Shown: positions 45,463-54,245 of the stretch, one piece after another
Layout: every line of letters begins with the position of its first letter
Position numbering within the stretch: the first letter of the stretch is position 1
Source: Herbaspirillum sp. RTI4
Lineage (GTDB): Bacteria; Pseudomonadota; Gammaproteobacteria; Burkholderiales; Burkholderiaceae_D
NCBI RefSeq assembly: GCF_034313965.1
Contig: NZ_JAVIWQ010000002.1
Span: 434,001 to 498,000 of the forward strand
Reading direction: 5' to 3'
DNA: 64,000 bases
Position numbers and translations under genes: made by a program
Notes under the pieces: generated by a model
Told to the model about the DNA's origin: nothing
The model's database searches: none
The model's input: only the letters and a program-made list of their open reading frames with translations

Positions 45463-47280
45463 ATGTCTACGCAAGCGGTGTCAGAAAAATCCACGGTAAA
45501 GAAAATCACGCTCAAAAAGATACATGCGCTTGCATGGGGAATCGGATTCACCGTCTGGATTGGCATGGCCTCCTCTCAGGCAGAAACGCTGAAATGGGAT
45601 GGTCGCCCTTTCGATATCGTCGCGCAGCAGGAATCGGTAGCGACGTTTCTGCGACAGCTGGCTTCGGCGCAAAATACCGTCGCCATTATCAGCAGCAAAG
45701 CGGGCGGCACGGTCAGCGGCCGTTTCCACGAATCCGCCCGTACCATCCTCGAACGCACCTGCGCAGCCAATAATCTGGTCTGGTTTTACGACGGCACCTA
45801 TCTTTACATCGATGCCGCAGAAGAAGTACGCAGCGAAGTCCTCAACCTCTTCCCCGGCAGCGATGCGCAAGTACTGACTGCGCTCGGCAAGCTGGGGCTG
45901 CGCGATAACCGGTTTGCATTACGACTCGATGCGCACACCGGCAGTCTGTATGTAGCCGGACCGCCGCACTATATTGAAACCGTCAAGCAGGTAGTAACCA
46001 GCGCTTCGCGTCCCGGCTCGCCGGACGATCTGGACGTCGCCGTGATACCGCTGCGCTATGCCAATGCGGCCGACATCAAGATCAATCGCAACGGACAGGA
46101 AATCGTCTTGCCCGGCATGGCCGCCAACCTGCGAAAAATTTTCCGCGGCGGCAGCGATAGTCCACCCGGTGCCGCCTCAAGTTACGACCGACGCACCGAC
46201 TTCGCACCCTTGCCGCCCTTTCCGCGTCTGGGTCATAACCGGCGGCTGCAAATGCACTCGGGCGAAACGGTGGATGTGCCCAAGATTGACATCGGTAACG
46301 GGCCGCTACCTTCCGCGCCGGAACCACGCACTGGCGACGCCGAAGTGATTGCCGACAGTCGCACCAACTCGGTGATCGTGCGCGATACCGGCCGTCGCAT
46401 GCCGCTGTACCGCAGCCTCATCAAACAGCTCGACGTGCGACAGCGGCTGGTCGAACTGGAATTGTCGATCGTCGATATTTCTTCCAACGATCTCGACATG
46501 CTGGGCATAGACTGGCAAGGCGCACGCGGCGCGGTGGCGGGCGGGTTTAATAATGGCGACGCGGGAGCAACGCTGACGCAAAATGTTCTCACGGTGCAAA
46601 TCGGCAGTTCGCTGCGCAATTTTTTCCTCGCCCGCATCAAGGCGCTGGAAGGTGCAGGCAAAGCCAGCTTCGTGGCCTATCCGAAAGTGCTGACCTTCGA
46701 CAAATCGGAAGCCTATCTCGACAGCAGTCAGGATATGTTTGTCAAAGTGAGCGGCTTTCAGGACGCCTCTCTGTACCGCATCAATGCCGGCACCAGCGTG
46801 CGCATCACGCCGCAATTAGTGGAAGAAGCCGGGCTTAGCAGCGATGGACGCGACCGCACTGCGGTGCAGGTGGCGCTCACCATCGGCGACGACAGCGTGA
46901 GTAACGATGGCGATCCCGAACTCACGCCTTCGGTTCGCCGACGCACCATCGCCACGCAGGCGCGCATCGATGAAGGCAAGAGCTTGCTGATCGCCGGTTT
47001 CAAAACGGATGAATCGAATAACACCCGTTCCGGCGTGCCATATCTTTCCAAAATTCCGCTGCTGGGTGGGCTGTTCCGTTACAGCAACCGCTCGCATGCG
47101 GCAATGGAACGCTTCTATCTGCTTACGCCACGACTGGTCGACATGCCGCCGTCCGACCCGCGCGCCGCCGGCGGCATTCCTGGTCCGATGTCGGTGCCGT
47201 CGGCGGTCCCCTTGCCGCGAGAGATGCTCGCACCAGTCTTCAGGCCAGTGGAGATAACGCTGCCGCAAAACGCCTCTTAA
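45463..47280 (+). CDS. sctC: Type III secretion outer-membrane secretin SctC
   Basis: Outer-membrane ring of the injectisome (YscC/HrcC), 605 residues. N-terminal signal region about 18-40 (ALAWGIGFTVWIGMASSQA), N0 domain (LKWDGRPFDIVAQQESVATFLRQLA), N1 and N3 domains, then the secretin core (about 330-570) with VELELSIVDISSNDLDMLGIDWQG and VPYLSKIPLLGGLFRYSN. Start at 45463 has CGGAGG. No pilotin gene is visible nearby. 18 bases before sctV. Confidence 0.95.
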   Translation: MSTQAVSEKSTVKKITLKKIHALAWGIGFTVWIGMASSQAETLKWDGRPFDIVAQQESVATFLRQLASAQNTVAIISSKAGGTVSGRFHESARTILERTCAANNLVWFYDGTYLYIDAAEEVRSEVLNLFPGSDAQVLTALGKLGLRDNRFALRLDAHTGSLYVAGPPHYIETVKQVVTSASRPGSPDDLDVAVIPLRYANAADIKINRNGQEIVLPGMAANLRKIFRGGSDSPPGAASSYDRRTDFAPLPPFPRLGHNRRLQMHSGETVDVPKIDIGNGPLPSAPEPRTGDAEVIADSRTNSVIVRDTGRRMPLYRSLIKQLDVRQRLVELELSIVDISSNDLDMLGIDWQGARGAVAGGFNNGDAGATLTQNVLTVQIGSSLRNFFLARIKALEGAGKASFVAYPKVLTFDKSEAYLDSSQDMFVKVSGFQDASLYRINAGTSVRITPQLVEEAGLSSDGRDRTAVQVALTIGDDSVSNDGDPELTPSVRRRTIATQARIDEGKSLLIAGFKTDESNNTRSGVPYLSKIPLLGGLFRYSNRSHAAMERFYLLTPRLVDMPPSDPRAAGGIPGPMSVPSAVPLPREMLAPVFRPVEITLPQNAS

Positions 47281-47298
47281 TCTCCGAAGGAGAACCCC

Positions 47299-49233
47299 AT
47301 GCCATCGGTCAAACTCGGCCCATCCAGACCGCGCATGAATGCGGCCGGCTACCTGTCGCTGATGGTCAATAATTTCGACGTCGCGCTCGGTGTCTTTGTG
47401 GCCGTCGTAGTCACGCTGTTCGTGCTGCCGATGCCCACGTTCATGCTCGACGGCATGATCGTGGCGAATCTGGCGGCCAGTCTTACTCTATTGACACTCA
47501 CGCTGTATGTGCCGCGAGCGCTGGATCTGGCGACGCTGCCGGCGCTGCTGCTGTTGACCACCTTGTTTCGTCTCGCGCTCAACATCGCCTCCTGCAAACT
47601 CATCTTGCTCAATGGTGAAGCAGGTCGCGTGATTCAAACTTTCGGGCATCTGGTCGTGGCCGACAACGTGGTGGTCGGCGGCGTGGTGTTTACGGTGATT
47701 GCGATTGTCCAGTTTGTGGTGATTGCCAAAGGCGCGGAACGCGTGGCTGAAGTCGGTGCGCGCTTTTCGCTGGACGCCATGCCAGGCAAACAAATGAGCA
47801 TCGATGCCGACCTGCGCGCCGGCATCCTCTCCACCGACGAGGCCCGCGCAAAACGCCGCGCACTGGAAGAAGAATCGCATCTGCACGGCGCGATGGACGG
47901 CGCCATGAAATTCGTCAAAGGCGACGCCATCGCCGGCATCATCATCGCGCTCATCAATATTCTTGCCGGTGTGGCAGTGGGCGCGATCACGCGTGGCATG
48001 TCGGTCAGCGATGCCTTGCAGCACTACGCCATCCTCACCGTCGGCGATGGCATGGCGTCGCAGATACCGTCGCTGCTGGTGTCGATCGCGGCCGGCATCA
48101 TCATCACGCGCAGTGCGGCACCAGCGGGAGACACCAGCAACCTGGGCCAGCAAATCGGCCGCGAACTGCTGTCGCAACCACGAGCGCTGTTGGCGGCGGG
48201 CGGTGTGGTGTTGTCGTTCGCATTGATACCGGGCTTTCCGCACTGGGCATTTGTATTGTTTGGCGGCAGCCTGCTGACTTGCGGACTGGTGTTGCTGCGA
48301 CAACCGCCGCGCCAACCGGATGCCACCGTGTTGTTTGAAAGCGATCTCCTCCGGCAGTCCGAGAGCGGACTGCTCGAACCGGTGTGCCTCATCGTGGAGG
48401 CAAGCCGGAAAACAGAATTTCCCGCAGAGTCGCTCAACAGTGCCTTGCTCGTAGCGAAGCAGCAGGTCATGCAGCGTCTGGGACCGGTCTTCCCACGCAT
48501 CGGTCTGTCTTATCGCGCCCTGCCGGAGGGCATCACTTACCAGTTGCGTGTGCAGGATGTGGTGCAAGCGCAGGGTCGTCTGGCAGCGGAACCATCGCCC
48601 GCGCATACCGATGCCATTGGCGCGCAGGTAGTGCAACTGATTGGCGAACACGCCGCTGCCTTCATCGGCATTCAGGAAGTGCAGGCGCTGGTGCATCGCT
48701 GCCAGCGCGACTATCCTGAACTGGCAGCGGAAGTAAGCCGGGTCGTACCCGCAACACGCATGGCCGAAGTGCTGCAACGACTATTGCGCGAAGGCATTCC
48801 GATTCGTGATCTGAAAACCATTTTCGACAGCCTGGCTGTCTGGGCGCCAGTGGAGCAGGACATCATCATGCTGACCGAGTTTGTGCGCATGGACATGAAG
48901 CGCTATATCAGCGCCGCCTGCACCGGAGCCGACCGCACACTGGCGGCGATCGTGCTTTCTCCTGCGCTCGAAGACCTGATACTGCATTCAATAGAACGCA
49001 CGCCACACGGCAATATTGCGCGCCTCGATGAAGAGACCACACAGCGTATCCGCGATAGCATCGCCGGCATCCTCGCCGCACCGGACAACGCGCACGCGAC
49101 GGTCATCGTACCGGCAGAAATACGACGCTACGTGCGCAAACTGCTCGAAGGATCGACGGCAGAGACGATGGTGGTGTCGTATCAGGAACTGGAGTCGGAT
49201 GTCCGCCTGAGAACTGTCGGCGTAGTAGAGTAA
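47299..49233 (+). CDS. sctV: Type III secretion export-gate protein SctV (YscV/HrcV)
   Basis: Nonameric export gate of the FlhA family, 644 residues, slightly short for the family (about 670-710). Eight helices in the first 330 residues, with LFRLALNIASCKLILL, KGAERVAEVGARFSLDAMPGKQMSIDADLRAG and GAMDGAMKFVKGDAIAGIII; cytoplasmic domain (about 345-640) with RIGLSYRALPEGITYQL and REGIPIRDLKTIFDSLA. GAAGGAGA ribosome site. Its 3' flank is the 11-bp tandem array. Confidence 0.97.
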   Translation: MPSVKLGPSRPRMNAAGYLSLMVNNFDVALGVFVAVVVTLFVLPMPTFMLDGMIVANLAASLTLLTLTLYVPRALDLATLPALLLLTTLFRLALNIASCKLILLNGEAGRVIQTFGHLVVADNVVVGGVVFTVIAIVQFVVIAKGAERVAEVGARFSLDAMPGKQMSIDADLRAGILSTDEARAKRRALEEESHLHGAMDGAMKFVKGDAIAGIIIALINILAGVAVGAITRGMSVSDALQHYAILTVGDGMASQIPSLLVSIAAGIIITRSAAPAGDTSNLGQQIGRELLSQPRALLAAGGVVLSFALIPGFPHWAFVLFGGSLLTCGLVLLRQPPRQPDATVLFESDLLRQSESGLLEPVCLIVEASRKTEFPAESLNSALLVAKQQVMQRLGPVFPRIGLSYRALPEGITYQLRVQDVVQAQGRLAAEPSPAHTDAIGAQVVQLIGEHAAAFIGIQEVQALVHRCQRDYPELAAEVSRVVPATRMAEVLQRLLREGIPIRDLKTIFDSLAVWAPVEQDIIMLTEFVRMDMKRYISAACTGADRTLAAIVLSPALEDLILHSIERTPHGNIARLDEETTQRIRDSIAGILAAPDNAHATVIVPAEIRRYVRKLLEGSTAETMVVSYQELESDVRLRTVGVVE

Positions 49234-49261
49234 TCCCTTGTGGAAGCGGCCGTGTGCGGCC

Positions 49262-49316
49262 TAGTGCAGCATTAGTGCAGCATTAGTGCAGCATTAGTGC
49301 AGTATTAGTGCAGCAT
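49262..49316. repeat. 11-bp tandem repeat, five units, between sctV and sctS
   Basis: Unit TAGTGCAGCAT at 49262, 49273, 49284, 49295 (one change, G to T region) and 49306. On the minus strand each unit contributes a TAA, and the sctS stop codon (49307-49305) and its last codons lie inside the array, so copy-number changes could alter the SctS tail. Eleven bases is close to one helical turn. Confidence 0.9.
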
Positions 49317-49577
49317 CAGCGCAGGCAAGGAATCCAGTATCAGCATGCCGTAATTCAAGACTTTGGTCGCCGCCCAGCCGCCCGCCACACCCAGCGCAAT
49401 CATGACCGCCAGCAGCCGCGCCGACTGGCCGATAGCCTGATCCTGGATTTGCGTCACTGCCTGCGCAATCGCCACCAGCAAGCCCACCACCGTGCCGGCG
49501 ATCACAAACGGCATGGCCACGCTCATCACCACCAGCAAGCCCTGCCGGGCGATATCGATCACGGAAAGGGGATTCAT
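49305..49577 (-). CDS. sctS: Type III secretion export-gate protein SctS (YscS/HrcS)
   Basis: Small export-gate subunit of the FliQ family, 90 residues, two helical hairpins (about 15-40 and 50-80): GLLVVMSVAMPFVIAGTVVGLLVAIAQAVTQIQDQ is the family hallmark. It lies convergent to sctV, 14 kb from sctR, although sctR-S-T are adjacent in most systems. Overlaps the upstream lytic transglycosylase by 4 bases. Confidence 0.95.
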   Translation of the reverse strand: MNPLSVIDIARQGLLVVMSVAMPFVIAGTVVGLLVAIAQAVTQIQDQAIGQSARLLAVMIALGVAGGWAATKVLNYGMLILDSLPALMLH

Positions 49578-50125
49578 GGATGCTCTCCTGCTATGGCCAA
49601 CGTCGGTGCAGCGGCTGGCGGCATCAAGGATTGTTGAGGGCGCATCGCATAACTCTCATAACTCTCATTACTCGCATAGCGCATGGCGAGAATATCCATG
49701 ATGCGTTGCGCATAGCGATCGCGCAGCAGCGGCGTTTCGGAGTGATACGCGCCGATGGCACGCCAGGTGTTGCCGTATTTATTCATCATCCGGCGCACGC
49801 GCCATGCCGCAATGAACACATTGCTGCATGCCTGTTTGACGTTCTCCTGCGTAATGCCATAGCGCTCGAGTTCGGCAAAATGCACGGAGTTGATCTGCAT
49901 GAGTCCATAGTCGGTGGTGCCGTTGGCATTGCGATGCATGGCCACAGGATTGCCGCCCGATTCCACCCGGGCAATGGCGCGTAACACCTCAGCATTGACC
50001 TGATGATAACGAGCGGCAGCATCGAAGCAATCGGCCTGCGCTGTTTGCGGCCACCAGACCCCCGCCAGCAAAGCGGTCTGAATAGCCACCGCCATGACAG
50101 GCTTGCGGATACTGAAGATCGTCAT
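49574..50125 (-). CDS. Type III secretion associated lytic transglycosylase (IpgF/HpaH-like)
   Basis: Peptidoglycan lyase that opens the wall for injectisome assembly. 183 residues from the ATG at 50125 (GAGG upstream). Signal peptide about 1-31 (VAIQTALLAGVWWPQTAQA). SLT domain with catalytic Glu55 in IARVESGGNP, then GLMQIN and AIGAYHSE. C-terminal 30 residues are Ser/Pro-rich. Coupled to sctS (ATGA), which ties it to the secretion system. Confidence 0.9.
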   Translation of the reverse strand: MTIFSIRKPVMAVAIQTALLAGVWWPQTAQADCFDAAARYHQVNAEVLRAIARVESGGNPVAMHRNANGTTDYGLMQINSVHFAELERYGITQENVKQACSNVFIAAWRVRRMMNKYGNTWRAIGAYHSETPLLRDRYAQRIMDILAMRYASNESYESYAMRPQQSLMPPAAAPTLAIAGEHP

Positions 50126-50341
50126 ATTGCCTCGCCTTCCCTTGCCTTGCTTCACGTCCCTATGCGCTGCTTTTCACTCACGTGCTACCTTTCACGCACT
50201 TATGCAGCCATTATAAAAATACCGTCCCGCGTGCGGAGTGAATAAAATTCCCCACGCAGAACGACCAACAGCAGGTATAAAAAATGACGCAGCCCTACGG
50301 CCGCGCCATTCACAGAAATCACACCGGTAATTACACCAGAC

Positions 50342-51472
50342 TCAATCGAATATGATGACCTGCCGTACCGCTTCGCCGGAATGCAAACGGTCGAAGCCTT
50401 CGTTGATGTCTTCGAGTCGCAGACGGTGCGACAGCAACTGATTGATCGGTAGCCAGCCATGCTGAAACAATCGCACATAGCGCGGCAGATCGCGTGAAGG
50501 AACGCAGGTGCCGATATAACTCCCTTTGACGGTCCGTTCTTCAGCCACCAGATTGACCATGGGCAGAGGGAAGGTGGCATCCGGCGGCGGCAAACCGCCG
50601 GTAATCGTGGTGCCGCCGCGCCGCGTGACGCGGTAGGCCGTATCGAAGGCGCGCACCGAACCGGCAAATTCGAAGACATGATCCAGCCCCCCTTCGGTGG
50701 CCTTGCGCACCGCCTCGACGCAAGCAGGGTCGCCGCCATCAAACGCTTGCGTCGCGCCCAGCTTCAAGGCCAGTTCACGTTTTTCGGCAGACAAGTCGAT
50801 AGCCACCACTTCACGCGCACCGGCAGCGATCGCACCGATCACCGCCGCCAGCCCGACGCCACCCAGGCCGACCACCGCGACCGATTGGCCGGCCCGTACC
50901 TGCGCGGTATTGACCACTGCGCCAACACCGGTCAACACGGCGCAACCGAACAGGGCCGCATGTTCAAAAGAAACCGTCGGGTCCAGCCGGACTAAGGAGC
51001 GTCGCGAGACCACGGCATATTCGGCAAAAGCAGAACAGCCGACATGATGGTTAATCGGCTCGCCGCCAAGACTGCTGAGCAAGCGCGAACCGGACAACAG
51101 CGTTCCGTTGCCATTGGCAAGCGCGCCGGGTTCGCATAAGGCCGGCCGTCCTTCGCAACAAGGGCCACAGTGGCCGCAACTAGGCACGAACACCAGCGCC
51201 ACATGATCGCCGGGCTGCAAGTCGGTCACACCGCCACCGACCTGTACGACTTCTCCCGCGGCCTCATGGCCCAGCGCCATCGGCAAAGGTCGCGGCCGAT
51301 CGCCGTTGATTACCGATAAATCCGAATGGCATAAGCCCGCCGCCCGTATTCGCACCAGCACTTCATCGCGTCCCGGCGGTGCAAGTTCAATTTCCTCGAT
51401 TTTCAGCGGGCGCGAATCTTTATAAGGGTAGGGCAAACCCATGTGACGCAGTACGGCGGCGCGAATTTTCAT
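50342..51472 (-). CDS. Zinc-dependent alcohol dehydrogenase (MDR family)
   Basis: NAD(P)-dependent medium-chain dehydrogenase, 376 residues. Catalytic zinc ligands Cys in RAAGLCHSDLSV and His in GHEAAGEV, structural zinc site CGHCGPCCEGRPALC, and Rossmann GLGGVGLAAVIGAIAAGA. Closest to class III-like ADHs (FGCAVLTGVGAVVNTAQV). Substrate unknown. Last in the run of minus-strand genes starting at the MFS transporter, 45 bases after the methylglyoxal-synthase-like gene. Confidence 0.9.
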   Translation of the reverse strand: MKIRAAVLRHMGLPYPYKDSRPLKIEEIELAPPGRDEVLVRIRAAGLCHSDLSVINGDRPRPLPMALGHEAAGEVVQVGGGVTDLQPGDHVALVFVPSCGHCGPCCEGRPALCEPGALANGNGTLLSGSRLLSSLGGEPINHHVGCSAFAEYAVVSRRSLVRLDPTVSFEHAALFGCAVLTGVGAVVNTAQVRAGQSVAVVGLGGVGLAAVIGAIAAGAREVVAIDLSAEKRELALKLGATQAFDGGDPACVEAVRKATEGGLDHVFEFAGSVRAFDTAYRVTRRGGTTITGGLPPPDATFPLPMVNLVAEERTVKGSYIGTCVPSRDLPRYVRLFQHGWLPINQLLSHRLRLEDINEGFDRLHSGEAVRQVIIFD

Positions 51473-51517
51473 GACGGGCAGTTCCTTATCGGAAAAAGCA
51501 AAGTAAAAACCACAGAA

Positions 51518-52438
51518 TTAGCCGAGAGCCATACCTGCTGCCCGCCGACCGCGCAAAGCCATCAAACTCAACCAGCGTTCTACCCCCTTGGCTTCGCTAC
51601 TGCACGAAGCATAGTCGGTAACGGTGCGGGCGGCGCGTTCCAGCAATTGAATATCTGCTTCATGCTGGCGCGCCACATGCGGATCTTCCAAAAACAGGAC
51701 GCGGCGGCATTGTCGGTCCAGAATCAGCTCGGCAATTTGCGCATCGCCGCCCAAAGGGCCGCTGAGGAAAGGTTTTACCCAGTGGCGTCCGGCGTCTTCG
51801 CCTTTGATTTTTTGCGCCAGCTTGTTGAGTAGGCCGCCGGTAGTGCCGGTCGCGTAGCGCATGGCGAACTGATCGAGCAAATCGAAATGTTTTTCTGCCA
51901 GCGCCAGCATGCTGGTTTTCATCGCGTCATGCGCAATCAGGGCAATGCTTTCATTGGCGAAATCGAAGCTAGCGTCGAGTGTGGGGTCGGGCAGGGCGCC
52001 GGCGGCGATGGCTTCCAGTTCCAACCACTCGCGCGCGCCAGCGAGAGTAGACAGAAAGGGCTTGCCATGCACCACGCATTGACGTTTAAGCGCCAGCGCT
52101 TCGGGAAAATTGGAGGAGGGGTCAACCGGGTCCATCAGGTAAATCATGGCGTCCAGCGAGCGGGCGGGGTCGGTATCGACGATGCGCGAGACCAGACGCA
52201 TCAGGCCGCCTTCGCGCCCATAGGGGAAGCGTTCGATGGCGGCATAGTCTTGCAGCAAGCCGTGGTTGCGCATCGCATCCAGGGTCCTGCCAACGACAAT
52301 TAATTCCGGTTGGAGCCAGGTTTCGATGGCCGCCTGACCACCGCCATGAAACAGGCGCACCAGCGCGGAATTAGTGTCATCCTGATGAGCCCGGTTGGCC
52401 GCCAGGCCGATCCGGTAACGGGGAGGATTCGAGAGCAT
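51518..52438 (-). CDS. Tandem-domain methylglyoxal synthase-like protein
   Basis: 306 residues with two MGS-like domains, twice the size of MgsA. The C-terminal one (about 163-290) keeps the active site: IALIAHDAMK (His170, Asp171, Lys174), YATGTTG, LSGPLGGDAQI (Asp232), LEDPH (Asp252), His259 and Asp262. It should convert DHAP to methylglyoxal and phosphate. The N-terminal one (about 8-140) follows the same order (LIVVGRTLDAM; FPYGREGGLMRLV; IYLMDPVDPSSNFPEALALKRQCVVHGKP) but has lost the catalytic His and Asp, so it is likely regulatory. Same strand as the tetronate genes. Confidence 0.85.
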   Translation of the reverse strand: MLSNPPRYRIGLAANRAHQDDTNSALVRLFHGGGQAAIETWLQPELIVVGRTLDAMRNHGLLQDYAAIERFPYGREGGLMRLVSRIVDTDPARSLDAMIYLMDPVDPSSNFPEALALKRQCVVHGKPFLSTLAGAREWLELEAIAAGALPDPTLDASFDFANESIALIAHDAMKTSMLALAEKHFDLLDQFAMRYATGTTGGLLNKLAQKIKGEDAGRHWVKPFLSGPLGGDAQIAELILDRQCRRVLFLEDPHVARQHEADIQLLERAARTVTDYASCSSEAKGVERWLSLMALRGRRAAGMALG

Positions 52439-52605
52439 GCGCGGTCCACTTTCGAGAGAAAAGAAGTAGGGCTGCGTGACGGGATGATCCGCGCACTTTC
52501 ATGTTGCCACTGCCAGACCGACTTGCTGCCGGTCTGTTTGCGCAATCAATGACTCACGACACGCGCTGAGTAATACAAGATCCACTTACAAAATCCGCTT
52601 CCCGA

Positions 52606-53187
52606 TTAAAGCGTAATTTTGGTCCCGAGCACGACCAGGAATTGCGCCAGCCATTTCGGATGCGCAGGCCAGGCAGGCGAAGTGACGAAGTTGCCGTCGG
52701 TGACGGAGTCGGTCACGGTGATGTCGGCGTATACCGCGCCGGCCAACTGCACCTCAGGAGCGCAAGCAGGGTAAGCGGCGATGCGTTTGCCGCGAATCAC
52801 ATCGGCAGCGGCCAGCAGTTGCGCGCCGTGGCAGACAGCGGCGATCGGTTTTCCTGCGGCAGCGAACTCACGCACGATTTCAATCACACGCGGGTTCAGT
52901 CGCAGATATTCCGGTGCGCGCCCGCCGGCAATCATCAGGGCATCGTAATGGGCGACGTTGATCGCGTCGAAGTCGGCATTGAGCGCAAACAGATGGCCCG
53001 GCTTTTCGGTATAAGTCTGATCGCCTTCAAAATCATGGATCGCCGTCTTGATCTTGTCGCCGCTTTTCTTGCCGGGACAGACGGCATGCACGGTGTGGCC
53101 AACCATCTGCAAGGCCTGAAACGGCACCATGGTTTCATAGTCTTCTGCAAAATCGCCCGTCAGAAATACGATCTTTTTAGCTGTCAT
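52606..53187 (-). CDS. DJ-1/PfpI family protein
   Basis: 193 residues from the ATG at 53187 (AGGAG upstream). Nucleophile Cys in [11 protein letters not shown] with the adjacent His, and the conserved acid in [12 protein letters not shown]. Family members include cysteine-dependent glyoxalase III / deglycases, chaperones and amidases. Between a methylglyoxal-synthase-like gene and the tetronate genes, a glyoxalase-type role is plausible but unproven. Confidence 0.9.
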   Translation of the reverse strand: MTAKKIVFLTGDFAEDYETMVPFQALQMVGHTVHAVCPGKKSGDKIKTAIHDFEGDQTYTEKPGHLFALNADFDAINVAHYDALMIAGGRAPEYLRLNPRVIEIVREFAAAGKPIAAVCHGAQLLAAADVIRGKRIAAYPACAPEVQLAGAVYADITVTDSVTDGNFVTSPAWPAHPKWLAQFLVVLGTKITL

Positions 53188-53264
53188 GTTAGCTCCTGTT
53201 TTCCTGCACATTGAACTGCATCGGTGCTGCGCGTCTACATTTGTTCGCAAATAAGATCCGCCAT

Positions 53265-54245
53265 TTAGCGCGGCAGTTCTTCTTCCACGTAAGCCCGGAC
53301 AATCGCCTCGAAACTGGCGTCGGCCGACAATCCCAGCGCCTTCGCCCGCGTGACGTCCCATGCGCCGGGCCAGCTCTTGACGATCCGTTCTACCGCCGGG
53401 TCAGGCGCAAAGCGGATGCGTGCGGCGACTTCTGCACCGGCCACTTTTTCCAGCGCGGCAACCATCTCGCCCACACTGACCGAGACGCCGGGCAAATTAA
53501 TAGTACGCGATGCGCCCAGCGATTGCGCTGATAAGGCATGGCCGGCAATCAGCGATTCGATGGCGCAGCGCGGCGACAAGAGCCACAAACGCAATTCCGG
53601 CGACACCGGACAGACGGCGTTTTCGCCATTGAGTGGTTCGCGGATAATGCCGCTGGCAAAGGACGAAGCGGCCTTGTTCGGTTTGCCGGGACGCACGCTG
53701 ATGGTCGGCAGACGCAGCACGCGACCATCGACAAAACCGCGTCGGCTGTAATCGTTGAGCAGCAATTCGCCGATGGCTTTTTGCGCGCCGTAAGACGATT
53801 GCGGACTGAGCGCGGTATGGTCTTGCACCACGTCCGGCAAGGCACCGCCGTACACCGCGACCGAACTGGTGAACACCACTTTAGGGACATGCCCCCGCTC
53901 GCGACACACGTCCAGCAGCAAGCGCGAGGCATCCAGGTTGATGCGCATGCCAAGGTCGAAATCGGCTTCTGCCTGACCGCTGACGATGGCGGCCAAATGG
54001 AAGATCGACGTGGTTTCTGCATCGATGACTTGCCGCATTAATGCGCCATCGGCGATATCGCCGGTGACCACGCGCACGCGGGCATCGCCGAAATCATGCG
54101 CCGGGACGACATCGAGCAATATCAACTGAGAGATGGTTTCCTGCACGCCGAGAGAATTCGGCAAACTGCCGCGTGACAGTAATTGCCTGGCTAAACGCTG
54201 CCCCAGAAATCCGGCACCGCCGGTAACGAGTACTTTCATGTTCAT
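53265..54245 (-). CDS. denD: D-erythronate dehydrogenase
   Basis: Short-chain/extended dehydrogenase oxidising D-erythronate to 2-oxo-tetronate, 326 residues. Rossmann [11 protein letters not shown] at the N-terminus, [24 protein letters not shown], active-site SSVAVYG with YGAQK, and [23 protein letters not shown] typical of DenD. Overlaps otnI by 4 bases. The name follows both the sequence and the surrounding otnI-otnC-otnK set. Confidence 0.92.
   Translation of the reverse strand: MNMKVLVTGGAGFLGQRLARQLLSRGSLPNSLGVQETISQLILLDVVPAHDFGDARVRVVTGDIADGALMRQVIDAETTSIFHLAAIVSGQAEADFDLGMRINLDASRLLLDVCRERGHVPKVVFTSSVAVYGGALPDVVQDHTALSPQSSYGAQKAIGELLLNDYSRRGFVDGRVLRLPTISVRPGKPNKAASSFASGIIREPLNGENAVCPVSPELRLWLLSPRCAIESLIAGHALSAQSLGASRTINLPGVSVSVGEMVAALEKVAGAEVAARIRFAPDPAVERIVKSWPGAWDVTRAKALGLSADASFEAIVRAYVEEELPR

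Noticed and set aside
47488-48777. 429-codon open frame on the minus strand
   Set aside because: Antisense shadow of sctV.
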